From Sphingomonas sp. PP-F2F-A104-K0414 (GTDB lineage: Bacteria; Pseudomonadota; Alphaproteobacteria; Sphingomonadales; Sphingomonadaceae): a stretch of DNA of 64,000 bases. Shown piece after piece: positions 8,161 to 17,128 of this stretch; the first letter of the stretch is position 1; the number at the start of each line of letters is the position of its first letter. The notes under the pieces are model-generated. The model saw nothing but the letters and a program-made list of their open reading frames with translations, was not told the origin of the DNA and did not search any database. The stretch is from positions 170,575 through 234,574 of the forward strand of contig NZ_SLYD01000006.1 in assembly GCF_004340945.1 (NCBI RefSeq). The letters are read 5' to 3'. The position numbers and the translations under genes were made by a program.

Positions 8161-10739
8161 GCATCTTCAAAGGCCTGCTTGCCACGCTCCTCGGCGACTC
8201 CGCCAAGCCTGAGAACGGCCGTCCGGACTCGGTTGTCCCGCGGTTTGTCCATTGGCTGCCCTACCGCAGCTACGATCCGAAGACGCAAATCTACTACAAT
8301 AGCGCCTCACGCGGTTTCTTCCTCGAAGCGACCCCGATGATCGGCGCAACTGAGCAGAGCCACGAAATGCTGGCCCAGCTGCTGTCCGAAGGCATTCCGA
8401 CGCCGGGTGCCCTGCAAGTCCATGGCTGGATGAGCCCGCGCATCAGCGAGAAGCTCTCGCAGTGGTACATGCCGCGCTATTCGGCATCGGGCATTTACGA
8501 GCGGATGGCGCGGCACCGCACTGAGTATTTGATGGGCGGCGTCTGGAACTCGTTGTCGGCATCAGCTCCCTTTTGCCTGCGCAATCACCGCCTCGGCCTG
8601 TCCTACTCGACCCCGGAATCGAGCCGCGTCTCGAACGAGGAAATTACCTCGGTCATGGAAGGTCTGATCTCGGCGCTAGAATCGCTTGGCGTCCATGCAC
8701 GTGCAGTCGACCCTAAGGGCCTCATCTCGTGGATCGATGACATCACCTCGCCCACGACGGCACCCGGTGACGACGCGATCACGTACAATCCGTTCGATCC
8801 GATCGCAGACCAGGCCGTGCGTCACGACCTCGAAATGAGGATCGAGCCGGACCGCATTCTGCTGCGCACCGAGCGGTTCCGTCCAACTGGCAAGACCGTC
8901 GACCATGCCCCGGAGATCGGCGAGATCTACCCGGACACGTTTGACGTGCGCTCCTTCTCAGTACGCAATCTGCCGCAGCGCTGGGCACCCTGGGACATGG
9001 CCAAGCTCATCGGCGACATGTTCGCCGATAAGCTGCGCATGCCATGCCCGGTCTCGACCAACCTGTGCCTCGACTTCCCCGACGCGGAGGCCTCCGGGCA
9101 ACGCGCCGGCCGCAAGTTCATGCGCACCACTAGCCTCGCCGACAGCAAGTCCGCGCGCATGTTGCCACAGCTGAAGGACCAGTCTGAGGAGTGGCGTTTC
9201 GTGAAGGACGAGCTGCGCCAGGGCCGCAAGCTGGTGCAGGCTTTCTACTCGGTCACCTCGTTCAGCCCGAAGGGCAAGGGCGACGCCAATGAGCGCATCC
9301 TGAAGTCGGTGTACCGCGCGGCAGGCTGGGACCTGCTCGACGATCGCTATCTGCAGATCCAGGGCCTGCTCGCGGCGATGCCGATGACGATGGCCAATGG
9401 TCTGTCGTTCGACCTCAAGAACATGAAGCGGCTGCGCACTGTCCTCACCACGACGGCCGCGAGCCTGATGCCATTGCAAGGCGAATATCTGGGCGGCAAC
9501 AACCCGCACCTGATGCTGATCGGCAGGCGCGGTCAGCCTTTCTTTTGGTCGCCCTTCGAGAACACCGCCGGCAACCACAACGTCGCGGTTTTTGGCAAGT
9601 CGGGCTCGGGCAAGTCGGTGGCCCTGCAGGAGCTGTGCGCCTCGATGGTCGGCGCCGGTGCCAAGGTCGTCGTGATCGACGACGGCCGGTCGTTCGAGCA
9701 CTCCTGCAAACTGCAGGGCGGCGCGTTCGTCGAGTTCACGATGTCGTCGGGCTTCTGCATCAACCCGTTCTCGATGATCGATCCGGTGCTGGCGGAGACC
9801 GATGAGGATTACCTCATGGACTGCTTCGCCATGCTCAAGTCCATCGTGAACCAGATGGCGCGGCACATCGACAAGCTCGACGATACCGAGCGAGGCCTGA
9901 TCGATGGCGCGATCAACAAGGTTTGGGCAGAGAAAGGCCGGCAGGGCTCGGTCAACGACGTCATCGCCGCGCTCGACGAAACCACAAACCCGCTCGCCAT
10001 CAATCTCGCGATCGCGATGCGCCCCTTCTCGACCGACGGCACCTATGGCCGCTTCTTCGAGGGCGAGGTGTCCTTCCAGCTCAAGAACAACCTGACGGTG
10101 TTCGAGCTGTCGGATCTGTCGTCGCGCGAGGAGCTTCGTAGCGTCGCGCTGACGGCGATCATGTTCATGGCGAGCCAGGCCATGCGCCGCGAGGACCGCT
10201 CGGTCCCCAAGGCGCTGCTGCTCGATGAGGCGTGGCAGATGCTGAAGGGCGGTTCGATGGCCGATTTCATCGAAGCCTATGCACGTACTTGCCGCAAATA
10301 CGGCGCATCGCTGGTGACCGCCACGCAGAGCCTCAACGACTATTACAAGTCGGACGGTTCCAAAGCCGCGCTCGAGAACAGCGACTGGTTTGTTATCCTG
10401 CAGCAGAAGGCGGAAACGATCGCCGACTTCAAGAAGCACGATCGCTTCGAGATGGACGATTACACCGACGCGCTGCTCCGCTCGTTGAAGCGCAACGGCT
10501 CCGAATATTCCGACGTAATGATCAAGGGTCCGGAGACGCTGGCGGTCGGCCGGCTTGTCCTCGATCCCTATTCGGCGACGGTCTACTCGTCTTCGCCGCG
10601 CACGTTCGCGGCCATCCATGACCTGCTCGCGCAGGGTCTGACGATGGAAGAGGCGATCGAACGGGTCGCCTACCCCGACAACCCCGAGAAATGGACCGAT
10701 CCGAGCGCCGATGAAGCGCTGGCGATCGCAGCGGAGTGA
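8157..10739 (+). CDS. traC: TraC, type IV secretion ATPase (VirB4-like)
   Basis: 860 aa, typical for the family, from a GTG overlapping the traV stop. The N-terminal TraC_F-type domain is followed by the ATPase core with Walker A GKSGSGKS near residue 480 and Walker B ALLLDEAWQML near 687. A conserved TATQSLNDYY motif follows, and YPDNPEKWTD lies near the C-terminus. It energises pilus assembly at the inner membrane and is the best-conserved gene of the operon. Confidence 0.95.
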   Translation: MSIFKGLLATLLGDSAKPENGRPDSVVPRFVHWLPYRSYDPKTQIYYNSASRGFFLEATPMIGATEQSHEMLAQLLSEGIPTPGALQVHGWMSPRISEKLSQWYMPRYSASGIYERMARHRTEYLMGGVWNSLSASAPFCLRNHRLGLSYSTPESSRVSNEEITSVMEGLISALESLGVHARAVDPKGLISWIDDITSPTTAPGDDAITYNPFDPIADQAVRHDLEMRIEPDRILLRTERFRPTGKTVDHAPEIGEIYPDTFDVRSFSVRNLPQRWAPWDMAKLIGDMFADKLRMPCPVSTNLCLDFPDAEASGQRAGRKFMRTTSLADSKSARMLPQLKDQSEEWRFVKDELRQGRKLVQAFYSVTSFSPKGKGDANERILKSVYRAAGWDLLDDRYLQIQGLLAAMPMTMANGLSFDLKNMKRLRTVLTTTAASLMPLQGEYLGGNNPHLMLIGRRGQPFFWSPFENTAGNHNVAVFGKSGSGKSVALQELCASMVGAGAKVVVIDDGRSFEHSCKLQGGAFVEFTMSSGFCINPFSMIDPVLAETDEDYLMDCFAMLKSIVNQMARHIDKLDDTERGLIDGAINKVWAEKGRQGSVNDVIAALDETTNPLAINLAIAMRPFSTDGTYGRFFEGEVSFQLKNNLTVFELSDLSSREELRSVALTAIMFMASQAMRREDRSVPKALLLDEAWQMLKGGSMADFIEAYARTCRKYGASLVTATQSLNDYYKSDGSKAALENSDWFVILQQKAETIADFKKHDRFEMDDYTDALLRSLKRNGSEYSDVMIKGPETLAVGRLVLDPYSATVYSSSPRTFAAIHDLLAQGLTMEEAIERVAYPDNPEKWTDPSADEALAIAAE

Positions 10740-10744
10740 CCACC

Positions 10745-11086
10745 ATGGCAACCGTTCTTCAGCCCCTCCATACGACACGCAAGATCGACTACGGCTATTT
10801 CCTTTATTTCGGCCTGCACTTCGCGGGCTTTATGGCCACGACGCTGCTGATGACGTGGGGCGTCTTCGTCCTATTTTTCTTGGCTATCGGCAGCTTCTCG
10901 CTCGATGGCATGATGAACCATCTGCAGAACATGACCAGCCGCTACCTCGCAGCGGACGCGGGCCGGCTCGACCAGTTCAAGATGATCGTCGGTATCGTTC
11001 ATATGGTCATCTCCGGCGCGATCATGTTTTTCCGACGTCACGCTATTTTGCCACGTGATGCCGCCCGCCTGGAGCACGGCGCATGA
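10745..11086 (+). CDS. Small membrane protein between traC and trbI
   Basis: 113 aa from the ATG at 10745 (GGAG 8 bases upstream); a GTG at 10736 overlapping the traC stop is an alternative. Two long hydrophobic segments are visible (about residues 22-50 and 80-100), with an amphipathic stretch between them. The end overlaps trbI by four bases, so it is translationally coupled. No named family is recognised. It occupies a slot where F-like plasmids carry variable small genes; an inner-membrane accessory role is inferred from context only. Confidence 0.65.
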   Translation: MATVLQPLHTTRKIDYGYFLYFGLHFAGFMATTLLMTWGVFVLFFLAIGSFSLDGMMNHLQNMTSRYLAADAGRLDQFKMIVGIVHMVISGAIMFFRRHAILPRDAARLEHGA

Positions 11087-11739
11087 CCGAGGCCGCCGAC
11101 ACCCCCACGGCCGAGTCCGCTATGACCGCTCCTGCCGCGATCACTGGCCGGCGCAAGACGGTGTTCGCCGGCTACACTGCCGCGCAGCTGCTGATCGCTG
11201 CCGCGCTCGTTCTTGCGCTGGTCTGGGCCATGTGGGTCACCAAGTTGGTGATGGCGGAAAAGCCGCAGCACATCGTCAAGGCAGACCTGTCCCGGATCGT
11301 TGGCGAGTATGTGCAGGCGCAGGCCCGTAGCGCGACCCCGCCCGATCAGGTCCAGGCGCAGATGCGCACGTTCATGGCATCGCTCGATACGGAGCTGCAG
11401 CGTCGCGGTGCGGCGGGTCAGGTTGTTCTCGTGGGTGAGGCAGTTCTGTCCAAGAGCGTGCCCGACATCACGGCCGACGTTGCCAGAGCCGTCTATGCGT
11501 CTGGCGTAAGAGCACCGATGCCGGCGACGCCCGCGCAGATGGGGTCGATGATGCAGGGTCAGGTGCCTGCCGCGCCGGCGATCGCGCCTGTCGAAATGGC
11601 GCAGGTCGCACCCGTTCCCGCCGCGCCGAACCCCTTTGCCGCAGTGCCTGCCCCCGCCACTGCGCAGGACGTTGCACCGGTTGATCCGTCGGTTGCCGGC
11701 GCCATGGTCTCAAGCTTTGGTGGTTCCGGTGGCCAGTAA
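11083..11739 (+). CDS. trbI: TrbI, F-type pilus retraction/extension protein
   Basis: 218 aa. One transmembrane helix (about residues 34-52) precedes the TrbI_F-type domain, with QHIVKADLSRIVGEYVQ and the conserved VLVGEAVLSKSVPDITADV segment. The C-terminal 80 residues are a Pro/Ala-rich tail longer than in F TrbI (128 aa). In F, TrbI affects pilus outgrowth and retraction. It sits between the small membrane gene and the S26 peptidase gene, which overlaps its end by 11 bases. Confidence 0.85.
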   Translation: MTEAADTPTAESAMTAPAAITGRRKTVFAGYTAAQLLIAAALVLALVWAMWVTKLVMAEKPQHIVKADLSRIVGEYVQAQARSATPPDQVQAQMRTFMASLDTELQRRGAAGQVVLVGEAVLSKSVPDITADVARAVYASGVRAPMPATPAQMGSMMQGQVPAAPAIAPVEMAQVAPVPAAPNPFAAVPAPATAQDVAPVDPSVAGAMVSSFGGSGGQ

Positions 11740-12271
11740 GGCAATTGCGGCGCCAGCAGCGGCCGAGGGCTTCCGTCCCCGCAAACGCCTCTGGGCAGCG
11801 CTTGGCTTGTTCGTCGCCGGTGGGATCTCGCTGAACGCGATCGCCGAGTGGCGCGACACGCACGGACTGCTCATCAACGCGTCGGAATCGCTGCCGAACT
11901 GGGCGTTCGTCATTCACAAGACATCTGTGCCCAAGCGTGGCGAGTACGTGTTCTTCGTGCCGCCTGCCGTGCCGCTCGTCATCAAGCATTTCGGTGCGAA
12001 GAAGCAGATGTTCGGCAAGATCGTCTACGGCATGCCGGGTGACACTGTCGTTCACCGAGGCGCGGATGTGTTCGTCGCCGGCAAGCTCGTCAGCCACATG
12101 AAGCCTGTCACCAAACTGGGCGAGCCGCTGGTGGCCGGCCCGACAGGCGTGATCCCGCACGGCTGCTATTACGTCGGCAGCCCGCACAAGGACGGTTTCG
12201 ACAGCCGCTATGCCGCGATCGGCTACGCTTGCTCGAACAAGATTGTTGGTGTCGGGCAGCCCATCCTGTGA
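11729..12271 (+). CDS. S26-family (TraF/TrhF-type) signal peptidase
   Basis: 180 aa from the GTG at 11729; the frame is open upstream, but only inside trbI. A membrane helix (about 16-36) is followed by ESLPNWAF, where the Ser of SLP is the expected nucleophile, and FGKIVYGMPGDTV, where the Lys is the expected general base. This is the Ser/Lys dyad of plasmid TraF peptidases, which mature or circularise conjugative pilins. F itself lacks this gene, whereas RP4, Ti and H-type plasmids have it. TraA encoded at 2954 is the likely substrate. Confidence 0.85.
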   Translation: MASKAIAAPAAAEGFRPRKRLWAALGLFVAGGISLNAIAEWRDTHGLLINASESLPNWAFVIHKTSVPKRGEYVFFVPPAVPLVIKHFGAKKQMFGKIVYGMPGDTVVHRGADVFVAGKLVSHMKPVTKLGEPLVAGPTGVIPHGCYYVGSPHKDGFDSRYAAIGYACSNKIVGVGQPIL

Positions 12272-12906
12272 AGCGAGCGATCGAGTCCTTCGCGATCGTC
12301 GCCCTCCTATCGATTTCGCTGACCTCGGCAACGCGCGCGAACGATCACGGCGTCGTCGGCCAGGTCTTTCCGATCATCGAGCCGGATCTGCTGGCGACGA
12401 TCGAGGCCCGCCTGCAGCGTCTCCAGGCCACGGGCGGGATCGACCGCATGAACGCGGAGTTCGCCAAGCGGTCCGAGGCGCGCGTGCGTCGGCCGAAGCC
12501 CGTCGCTGGTATCACCGCGGCGACGGAGCCACGCAGCTGGGCCTATGATCCAACGATCGTCATCGAGCGCGACGTTCAGGACCAGAAGGGCAACTACATC
12601 GCCCGTGCCGGCCAGACCGTGAACCCGCTCGACTTCGTGGCAGTCCATCAGGCGCTGGTTTTCGTCGACGGCGATGACGCCGTACAGATGGAATGGGCGA
12701 CGTCACAGTACAGCGACCTGAAAGCCAAGATCATCCTCGTGAACGGCTCGCCGATCAAGGAAATGACCAACCGCAAGCGGCGCTTCTATTTCGACCAGGA
12801 GGGTCGCCTCACCGGCAAACTCGGGATCCGGCACACCCCGGCCGTCGCCGTGCAGAATGGCCGTGTCCTGAAGCTCTCCGAAATCAAGCTGAAGGGAATA
12901 CGCTGA
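12268..12906 (+). CDS. traW: TraW, pilus assembly protein
   Basis: 212 aa from the GTG at 12268, overlapping the peptidase stop. It has a signal peptide (about residues 1-24, ending ATRA) and a TraW domain with GQVFPIIEPDLLATIEARL, the family's characteristic opening, and KLGIRHTPAVAVQNGRVLKL near the end. TraW is periplasmic and acts with TrbC and TraU in F-pilus assembly; all three are present here in close succession. Confidence 0.9.
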   Translation: MKRAIESFAIVALLSISLTSATRANDHGVVGQVFPIIEPDLLATIEARLQRLQATGGIDRMNAEFAKRSEARVRRPKPVAGITAATEPRSWAYDPTIVIERDVQDQKGNYIARAGQTVNPLDFVAVHQALVFVDGDDAVQMEWATSQYSDLKAKIILVNGSPIKEMTNRKRRFYFDQEGRLTGKLGIRHTPAVAVQNGRVLKLSEIKLKGIR

Positions 12907-13184
12907 TGCCTTTGTGGCTCGACCTCCTGCGCACGCCGATGGCTGCACCTGAAACTGACGACCTGCGCACCATGCGCCGGACCTTCCAGGTGCTCTGCGT
13001 CCTGTCTGGTATCGGTGTGATCGCAATCTCGCCGCTTGTTGCCCTGTTCGGCCGTCCCGCCCCGTTCATCGTGGCGGCGATTCTGGCCACGACGGCGTTG
13101 CACACCGCGCTGTACGTCTTCCGGAAAAACCGCGCCGACAATGCGTTCCTCGACGCCGCACAATCGTCGGAGGAGCACGCGTGA
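12906..13184 (+). CDS. Small two-helix membrane protein between traW and traU
   Basis: 92 aa. The ATG overlaps the traW stop by one base and the end overlaps the traU GTG by four bases, so it is fully embedded in the operon. A soluble N-terminus (about 30 residues) precedes two hydrophobic helices (VLCVLSGIGVIAISPLVALF and FIVAAILATTALHTALYVF) and a charged tail. No family is recognised by name. Its position suggests an accessory inner-membrane part of the secretion system. Confidence 0.65.
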   Translation: MPLWLDLLRTPMAAPETDDLRTMRRTFQVLCVLSGIGVIAISPLVALFGRPAPFIVAAILATTALHTALYVFRKNRADNAFLDAAQSSEEHA

Positions 13185-14197
13185 AGCTCTTGCGCTTTCT
13201 GACGCTGTTGATGGGTGCGTTCGTGCTTTCGACGACACTTAGCCCGCGCGCGGAGGCGCAATCGAAGTGCTCGGGCAAATTCGTGAACCCGATTACCGAC
13301 GTCTGCTGGTCGTGCCTGTTCCCGCTTTCGGTGGGCGGCCTCAAGATCTGGCCGAGCAATCGCGCCGACACGGAAAATCCGTCCCTCCCCGTCTGCGCGT
13401 GTGGCAGTCCGGTGCCGCGCATCGGTATTTCGGCCGGCTTCTGGGAGCCCGTTCGTCTTGCCGACGTCACCACCAAGCCCTGGTGCTTCGTCAATCTGGG
13501 TGGCACGAAGATCGCGCCCGGCTTCGACATCGGCCAGGGCCAGTTGTCTGGACCATCGCAGACCGGCGGAAACGGGGAGAACACGTCCAAGTGGCACGTC
13601 CACTGGTACGTCTACCCGCTTTTGTACTGGATGGAGATCCTGACCGATTTCCTGTGCTTCGAGCAGGCGTCGTTCGATATTGCCTACATGACCGAGGTCG
13701 ACCCGCTCTGGCAGGATGACTCGTTGACGGCGCTTATCAATCCCGAAGCCGTGCTCTTCTCGTCGCCGATCGCGCAGGCTGCGTGCGCAGGCGACTGCAT
13801 CGCGGCAACGGCCAAGCTGCCGCTCGATGCGACTTTCTGGTGCGCTGGCTGTCAGGGGCCGATGTACCCGGTCAACGGCAACATCGCAGCCTCGATCGGC
13901 CATGTGCAGGCGTCGCGTCTCGCGCTTGCCCGCTTCGCCTTCAAGATCCACCGCGAAGGTCTCGCCTGGGGAACAATGGGCTCCAACGGCCTGTGCAACA
14001 AGTACCCGATGCCGGTGCTGCGCAAGCAGCAATACCGCGTCCAGATGGTCAATCCGATTCCGATGGTCAGCGGCAAGATGGCCTGCTCGCCGCTTGGGGC
14101 CTCGACCATGCCACCGCAGGCAGGCCGCGCCTTTCCCGTGAAGGGCGAGGACATGGGCTACCTCGTTTGGCGCAAGCGCAACTGCTGCGTGCTTTGA
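13181..14197 (+). CDS. traU: TraU, pilus assembly/DNA transfer protein
   Basis: 338 aa, close to F TraU (330), from a GTG with AGGAG upstream. The signal peptide ends near residue 26 (PRAEA). The mature protein is cysteine-rich and opens with CSGKFVNPITDVCWSCLFPL, then PVCACGSPVPRIGISAGFW, both hallmark TraU stretches. In F it is periplasmic and required for mating-pair function with TraW and TrbC. Its disulfides probably depend on the DsbC-like protein of the operon. Confidence 0.95.
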   Translation: MKLLRFLTLLMGAFVLSTTLSPRAEAQSKCSGKFVNPITDVCWSCLFPLSVGGLKIWPSNRADTENPSLPVCACGSPVPRIGISAGFWEPVRLADVTTKPWCFVNLGGTKIAPGFDIGQGQLSGPSQTGGNGENTSKWHVHWYVYPLLYWMEILTDFLCFEQASFDIAYMTEVDPLWQDDSLTALINPEAVLFSSPIAQAACAGDCIAATAKLPLDATFWCAGCQGPMYPVNGNIAASIGHVQASRLALARFAFKIHREGLAWGTMGSNGLCNKYPMPVLRKQQYRVQMVNPIPMVSGKMACSPLGASTMPPQAGRAFPVKGEDMGYLVWRKRNCCVL

Positions 14198-14209
14198 GGA
14201 GAGACAGTC

Positions 14210-14950
14210 ATGCGCCGCATCACCATCGTCATTGCTGCACTTGCCGGTCTCGCCGGCATTCAGGCGATCGCACAGACCGTCGACGGGCTCGACCTCGAGG
14301 CCATCAGGCGCCGCGCGGCCGCCATGCAGGGTGACGCCGACGTCTTTGCCGAACACGTCCGTAACCGCGGCGATGCCTTTCGCGAAGAAGCCGTGGCCAT
14401 CCAGGCGAAAAGCGGCGCAAATCTCGCATCGCTCGCAAAAGCGGATCTACCGGTGAACGGTGACGGCGCGTTCGACTTCGACGAAATTATTAAGGGCGCG
14501 AGCCAGAATGTCGCCGGCACCAAGGGTGACGCGCCGCAGTTCATCTCCTTCGCGAGCCTGTCGATGCCGCCAGCAGCCTTACGTCAGCTCATTGCCGACA
14601 CGGCAAAGGCGGGCGGCGTCGTCGTCTTCCGGGGCTTCCCGAACAATTCGATGAAGGCCTTCAGTGCCATGCTCGGCAAGGTCGTCACCGACAAGGACCA
14701 GCTGTCCAATGTCGGGATCGATCCCCGGCTCTTTCGCGCGTTCAACGTCGAGGCGGTCCCGACCTATGTCGCCGTATCGACCGACTTCGATCTCTGCTCG
14801 GGCCTGAATTGCACCACTTCGGTGCCGACCCACGACAAGATCACGGGCAACGTCTCGGTTCGGTACGTGCTCGACACCTTCGTCGCGGCGCATGGCCCCG
14901 GTGCGGGCGTGGCGTCGGTCGCACTGCGCAATCTCGGCAAGGGTCTTTAG
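14210..14950 (+). CDS. trbC: TrbC, periplasmic pilus assembly protein
   Basis: 246 aa. A signal peptide (residues 1-22) and a helical N-terminal half precede a thioredoxin-like TrbC_Ftype domain (PQFISFASLSMPPAALRQLI, GGVVVFRGFP, FNVEAVPTYV). The domain keeps the fold signature VPTYV but lacks a CXXC centre, as is usual for TrbC. It follows traU by 12 bases and overlaps traN by one. Partner proteins are TraW and TraU. Confidence 0.88.
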   Translation: MRRITIVIAALAGLAGIQAIAQTVDGLDLEAIRRRAAAMQGDADVFAEHVRNRGDAFREEAVAIQAKSGANLASLAKADLPVNGDGAFDFDEIIKGASQNVAGTKGDAPQFISFASLSMPPAALRQLIADTAKAGGVVVFRGFPNNSMKAFSAMLGKVVTDKDQLSNVGIDPRLFRAFNVEAVPTYVAVSTDFDLCSGLNCTTSVPTHDKITGNVSVRYVLDTFVAAHGPGAGVASVALRNLGKGL

Positions 14951-16743
14951 TGAAGCGCGTCGCTCTCTCGTTACTGCTCGCCGTCCTCGCGGGCGCTACC
15001 AGTGGCGTGGTCGCGCAGACGACGATCGAGGAAGCACGCAAGCAGGGCGCCGATCTCGGCAAAACGATGCGCGCTGACGAAAGCCTCGGGCCGAACGACG
15101 CCAAGCTCTCACAACTGCCGGGCTATGGCGGCACCGATCTGGCCGAGAAGGTCTATTTCGACGACCCCGACCGGCTAGTGGTCGATGGTGGTTCGAAGGC
15201 CGGCACCGACGAGGCGTTCGGCACGGTGACCGATCGCGCACGCACGCGGGCGACCTTCAGCAATGCCGAGATCTTGGCGGCGACGTCGCGCGGCACCGCG
15301 ATCGAGAAGGACCCTGACACCTATCTGGGCGGTCAGAGCCTTGGCGGTGCCGAAGGAACCTGCACGGCCCTTCCGCCGTCGGTAGGCTCCAAGGGGTATT
15401 ATGAGGCTACCTGCAACAAGGGTTCTAAGGTCACCGACACGGTCGAGGCCTGCCGCGCGAACCTCGTACCGACCGTCATCAACACCGCTCGCTGGTTCTA
15501 TTATGGTGCGCCTGACAAAAACGAAGGGAACGGCTTTGCCCGGACTACGGTCATGCAGGCCAAGGCCGCATCCGGTATCTGTCGGGCTGAACCCGTCTCA
15601 AAGCATATTTGCGACGCACAGATCGAACTTGGTGCGGGCGGGGGCAACGTCGAGGACTACCGCAAATACTGCAAGCGGAACCTCAACGCGACCGCACAGC
15701 TCTACTCATGCTCGTCCGAAATCGCGGCCTCCGAAATCCCGTACCATCAGAATTTTGCGACCGGCACGGTTTATCTAAAAAAGGAAGGGACGCTCAGCGT
15801 TACCGTCGCCCGCAACGAAGGCACCTGCCCGGCGCTCGCGGCCGACACGACCTGCGTTCCGCAAGCGGCCGAAGTCTGCACCGAAGGCCCTGAGACCCGG
15901 ATTATCGACGGTGTGTCGGTGACGCAGGCATGCTGGGCATGGTCGCGCTCCTTCACCTGTCAGCGCCTGACGCCAGCTAGCGACTGCAGCGCGCTCGATG
16001 ACAACAAGCTCTGCAAATTTCTCCGCGATGAATGCCTCGACGATCCGCAGAGCGGCGCCTGTAAGGTGTCGCAGCGTATCTATAGCTGCCCGCTGCCCGA
16101 CGATAAGGCGGCTGCCGACAAGCAGTATGTCTGTGGCGGCGACGTCTATTGCCTGAATGGCAGCTGTGAGACGATCGAGCGCGAGGCGTCTACCGAGTTC
16201 AAGGACGCGCTGGTCGCGCTCCATTCGATCGGCGATGCCGGCAAGCAGTTCGACCCAGCCAATCTGACCGTGTTTTCGGGCGAGCGGGGCACCTGCAACA
16301 AGAAGATTTTCGGTGCGTCGAATTGCTGTTCAGGGAGCGGCGTCCCGCTTCTGACGCCGTGGCTGTGTAGCTCGGCCGAAAAGCAGCTCGACGAGAAGGA
16401 CGACAAGGGACTCTGCTACAAGGTTGGATCCTACTGTTCGGACAAGGTGCTTGGCATCTGTGTCACGTCGAAGGACGCCTATTGCTGCTTCGGTAGCAAG
16501 CTCTCGCGCATCCTCCAGGAACAGGGTCGCCAGCAGATCGGCAAGGCGTGGGGCAAGCCCAAGGATGAGACCTGCAAGGGCTTCTCGATCGAGGAGTTTC
16601 AACGCCTCGACTTGTCCCAGATGAATTTTTCCGAGGTCTATTCGGAGTTCATGGATGCAGCAAAGCTACCCAGTGAGGTCTCCTTGATGGCCGACATTCA
16701 AACCAAGATTCAGGGGTACTATGACCTTCACGGGAGCAAATGA
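14950..16743 (+). CDS. traN: TraN, cysteine-rich mating-pair stabilisation protein
   Basis: 597 aa from the GTG overlapping the trbC stop; the longer open frame upstream lies inside trbC. The signal peptide ends near residue 23. The remainder is very cysteine-rich, with the TraN repeats toward the C-terminus (NCCSGSG, YCSDKVLGICVTSKDAYCCF, GKPKDETCKGFSIEEF). TraN is an outer-membrane adhesin that stabilises mating pairs in F-type transfer and relies on disulfide formation. Confidence 0.9.
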   Translation: MKRVALSLLLAVLAGATSGVVAQTTIEEARKQGADLGKTMRADESLGPNDAKLSQLPGYGGTDLAEKVYFDDPDRLVVDGGSKAGTDEAFGTVTDRARTRATFSNAEILAATSRGTAIEKDPDTYLGGQSLGGAEGTCTALPPSVGSKGYYEATCNKGSKVTDTVEACRANLVPTVINTARWFYYGAPDKNEGNGFARTTVMQAKAASGICRAEPVSKHICDAQIELGAGGGNVEDYRKYCKRNLNATAQLYSCSSEIAASEIPYHQNFATGTVYLKKEGTLSVTVARNEGTCPALAADTTCVPQAAEVCTEGPETRIIDGVSVTQACWAWSRSFTCQRLTPASDCSALDDNKLCKFLRDECLDDPQSGACKVSQRIYSCPLPDDKAAADKQYVCGGDVYCLNGSCETIEREASTEFKDALVALHSIGDAGKQFDPANLTVFSGERGTCNKKIFGASNCCSGSGVPLLTPWLCSSAEKQLDEKDDKGLCYKVGSYCSDKVLGICVTSKDAYCCFGSKLSRILQEQGRQQIGKAWGKPKDETCKGFSIEEFQRLDLSQMNFSEVYSEFMDAAKLPSEVSLMADIQTKIQGYYDLHGSK

Positions 16744-17128
16744 TGCAAGCGGTCCGGGGGGGCCATGTTCGATCGACATGTCGGTGCTCGATCTTGCCAT
16801 TTTCCTCCGCATCCACCGGTCCGGCCGGGGCACCTCGGCTGGCGAGGTCGCGCAAACCATCTCGCATTGGTTTCAGTGCGAGATCGATCCGCATGAGGTC
16901 GCGCAGGCTTTTCCCCGCATGGCCGACAAGGGCTGGCTTGTCCGCCGGGAGACCGGAATGCGCGCGACCATCAAGGGGCGAAAGCACGGCCGCAGCCACC
17001 TTCGCGGCATCGTCCGGATGCTCGATCAGGGCACCAGGATGCTCGACGTCGCCGCGATGATGTCAGTTCTCAAACTCGCAATGATTGAGCTCGATGGGGA
17101 GCATGATGATGACGACGATCAAGACTAA
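16721..17128 (+). CDS. Winged-helix-like protein within the tra operon
   Basis: 135 aa. The ATG at 16721 (AGGGG upstream) lies inside traN, overlapping its end by 23 bases. Residues about 20-95 resemble a winged helix (LAIFLRIHRSGRGTSAGEVA, PRMADKGWLVRRE, then basic RATIKGRKHGRSHLRG). The last residues are strongly acidic (HDDDDDQD). No named transfer family matches. It could be an operon regulator or an accessory protein. The short overlaps with traN and traF coding sequence argue that it is a real, coupled gene. Confidence 0.6.
   Translation: MTFTGANDASGPGGPCSIDMSVLDLAIFLRIHRSGRGTSAGEVAQTISHWFQCEIDPHEVAQAFPRMADKGWLVRRETGMRATIKGRKHGRSHLRGIVRMLDQGTRMLDVAAMMSVLKLAMIELDGEHDDDDDQD

Noticed and set aside
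8958..10778. Very long minus-strand open frame antisense to traC
   Set aside because: Arg/His-rich sequence with no domain or start context; an antisense shadow of a strongly conserved ATPase gene in GC-rich DNA.
12884..14356. Minus-strand open frame antisense to traU
   Set aside because: Composition typical of an antisense frame; traU is unmistakable on the plus strand.
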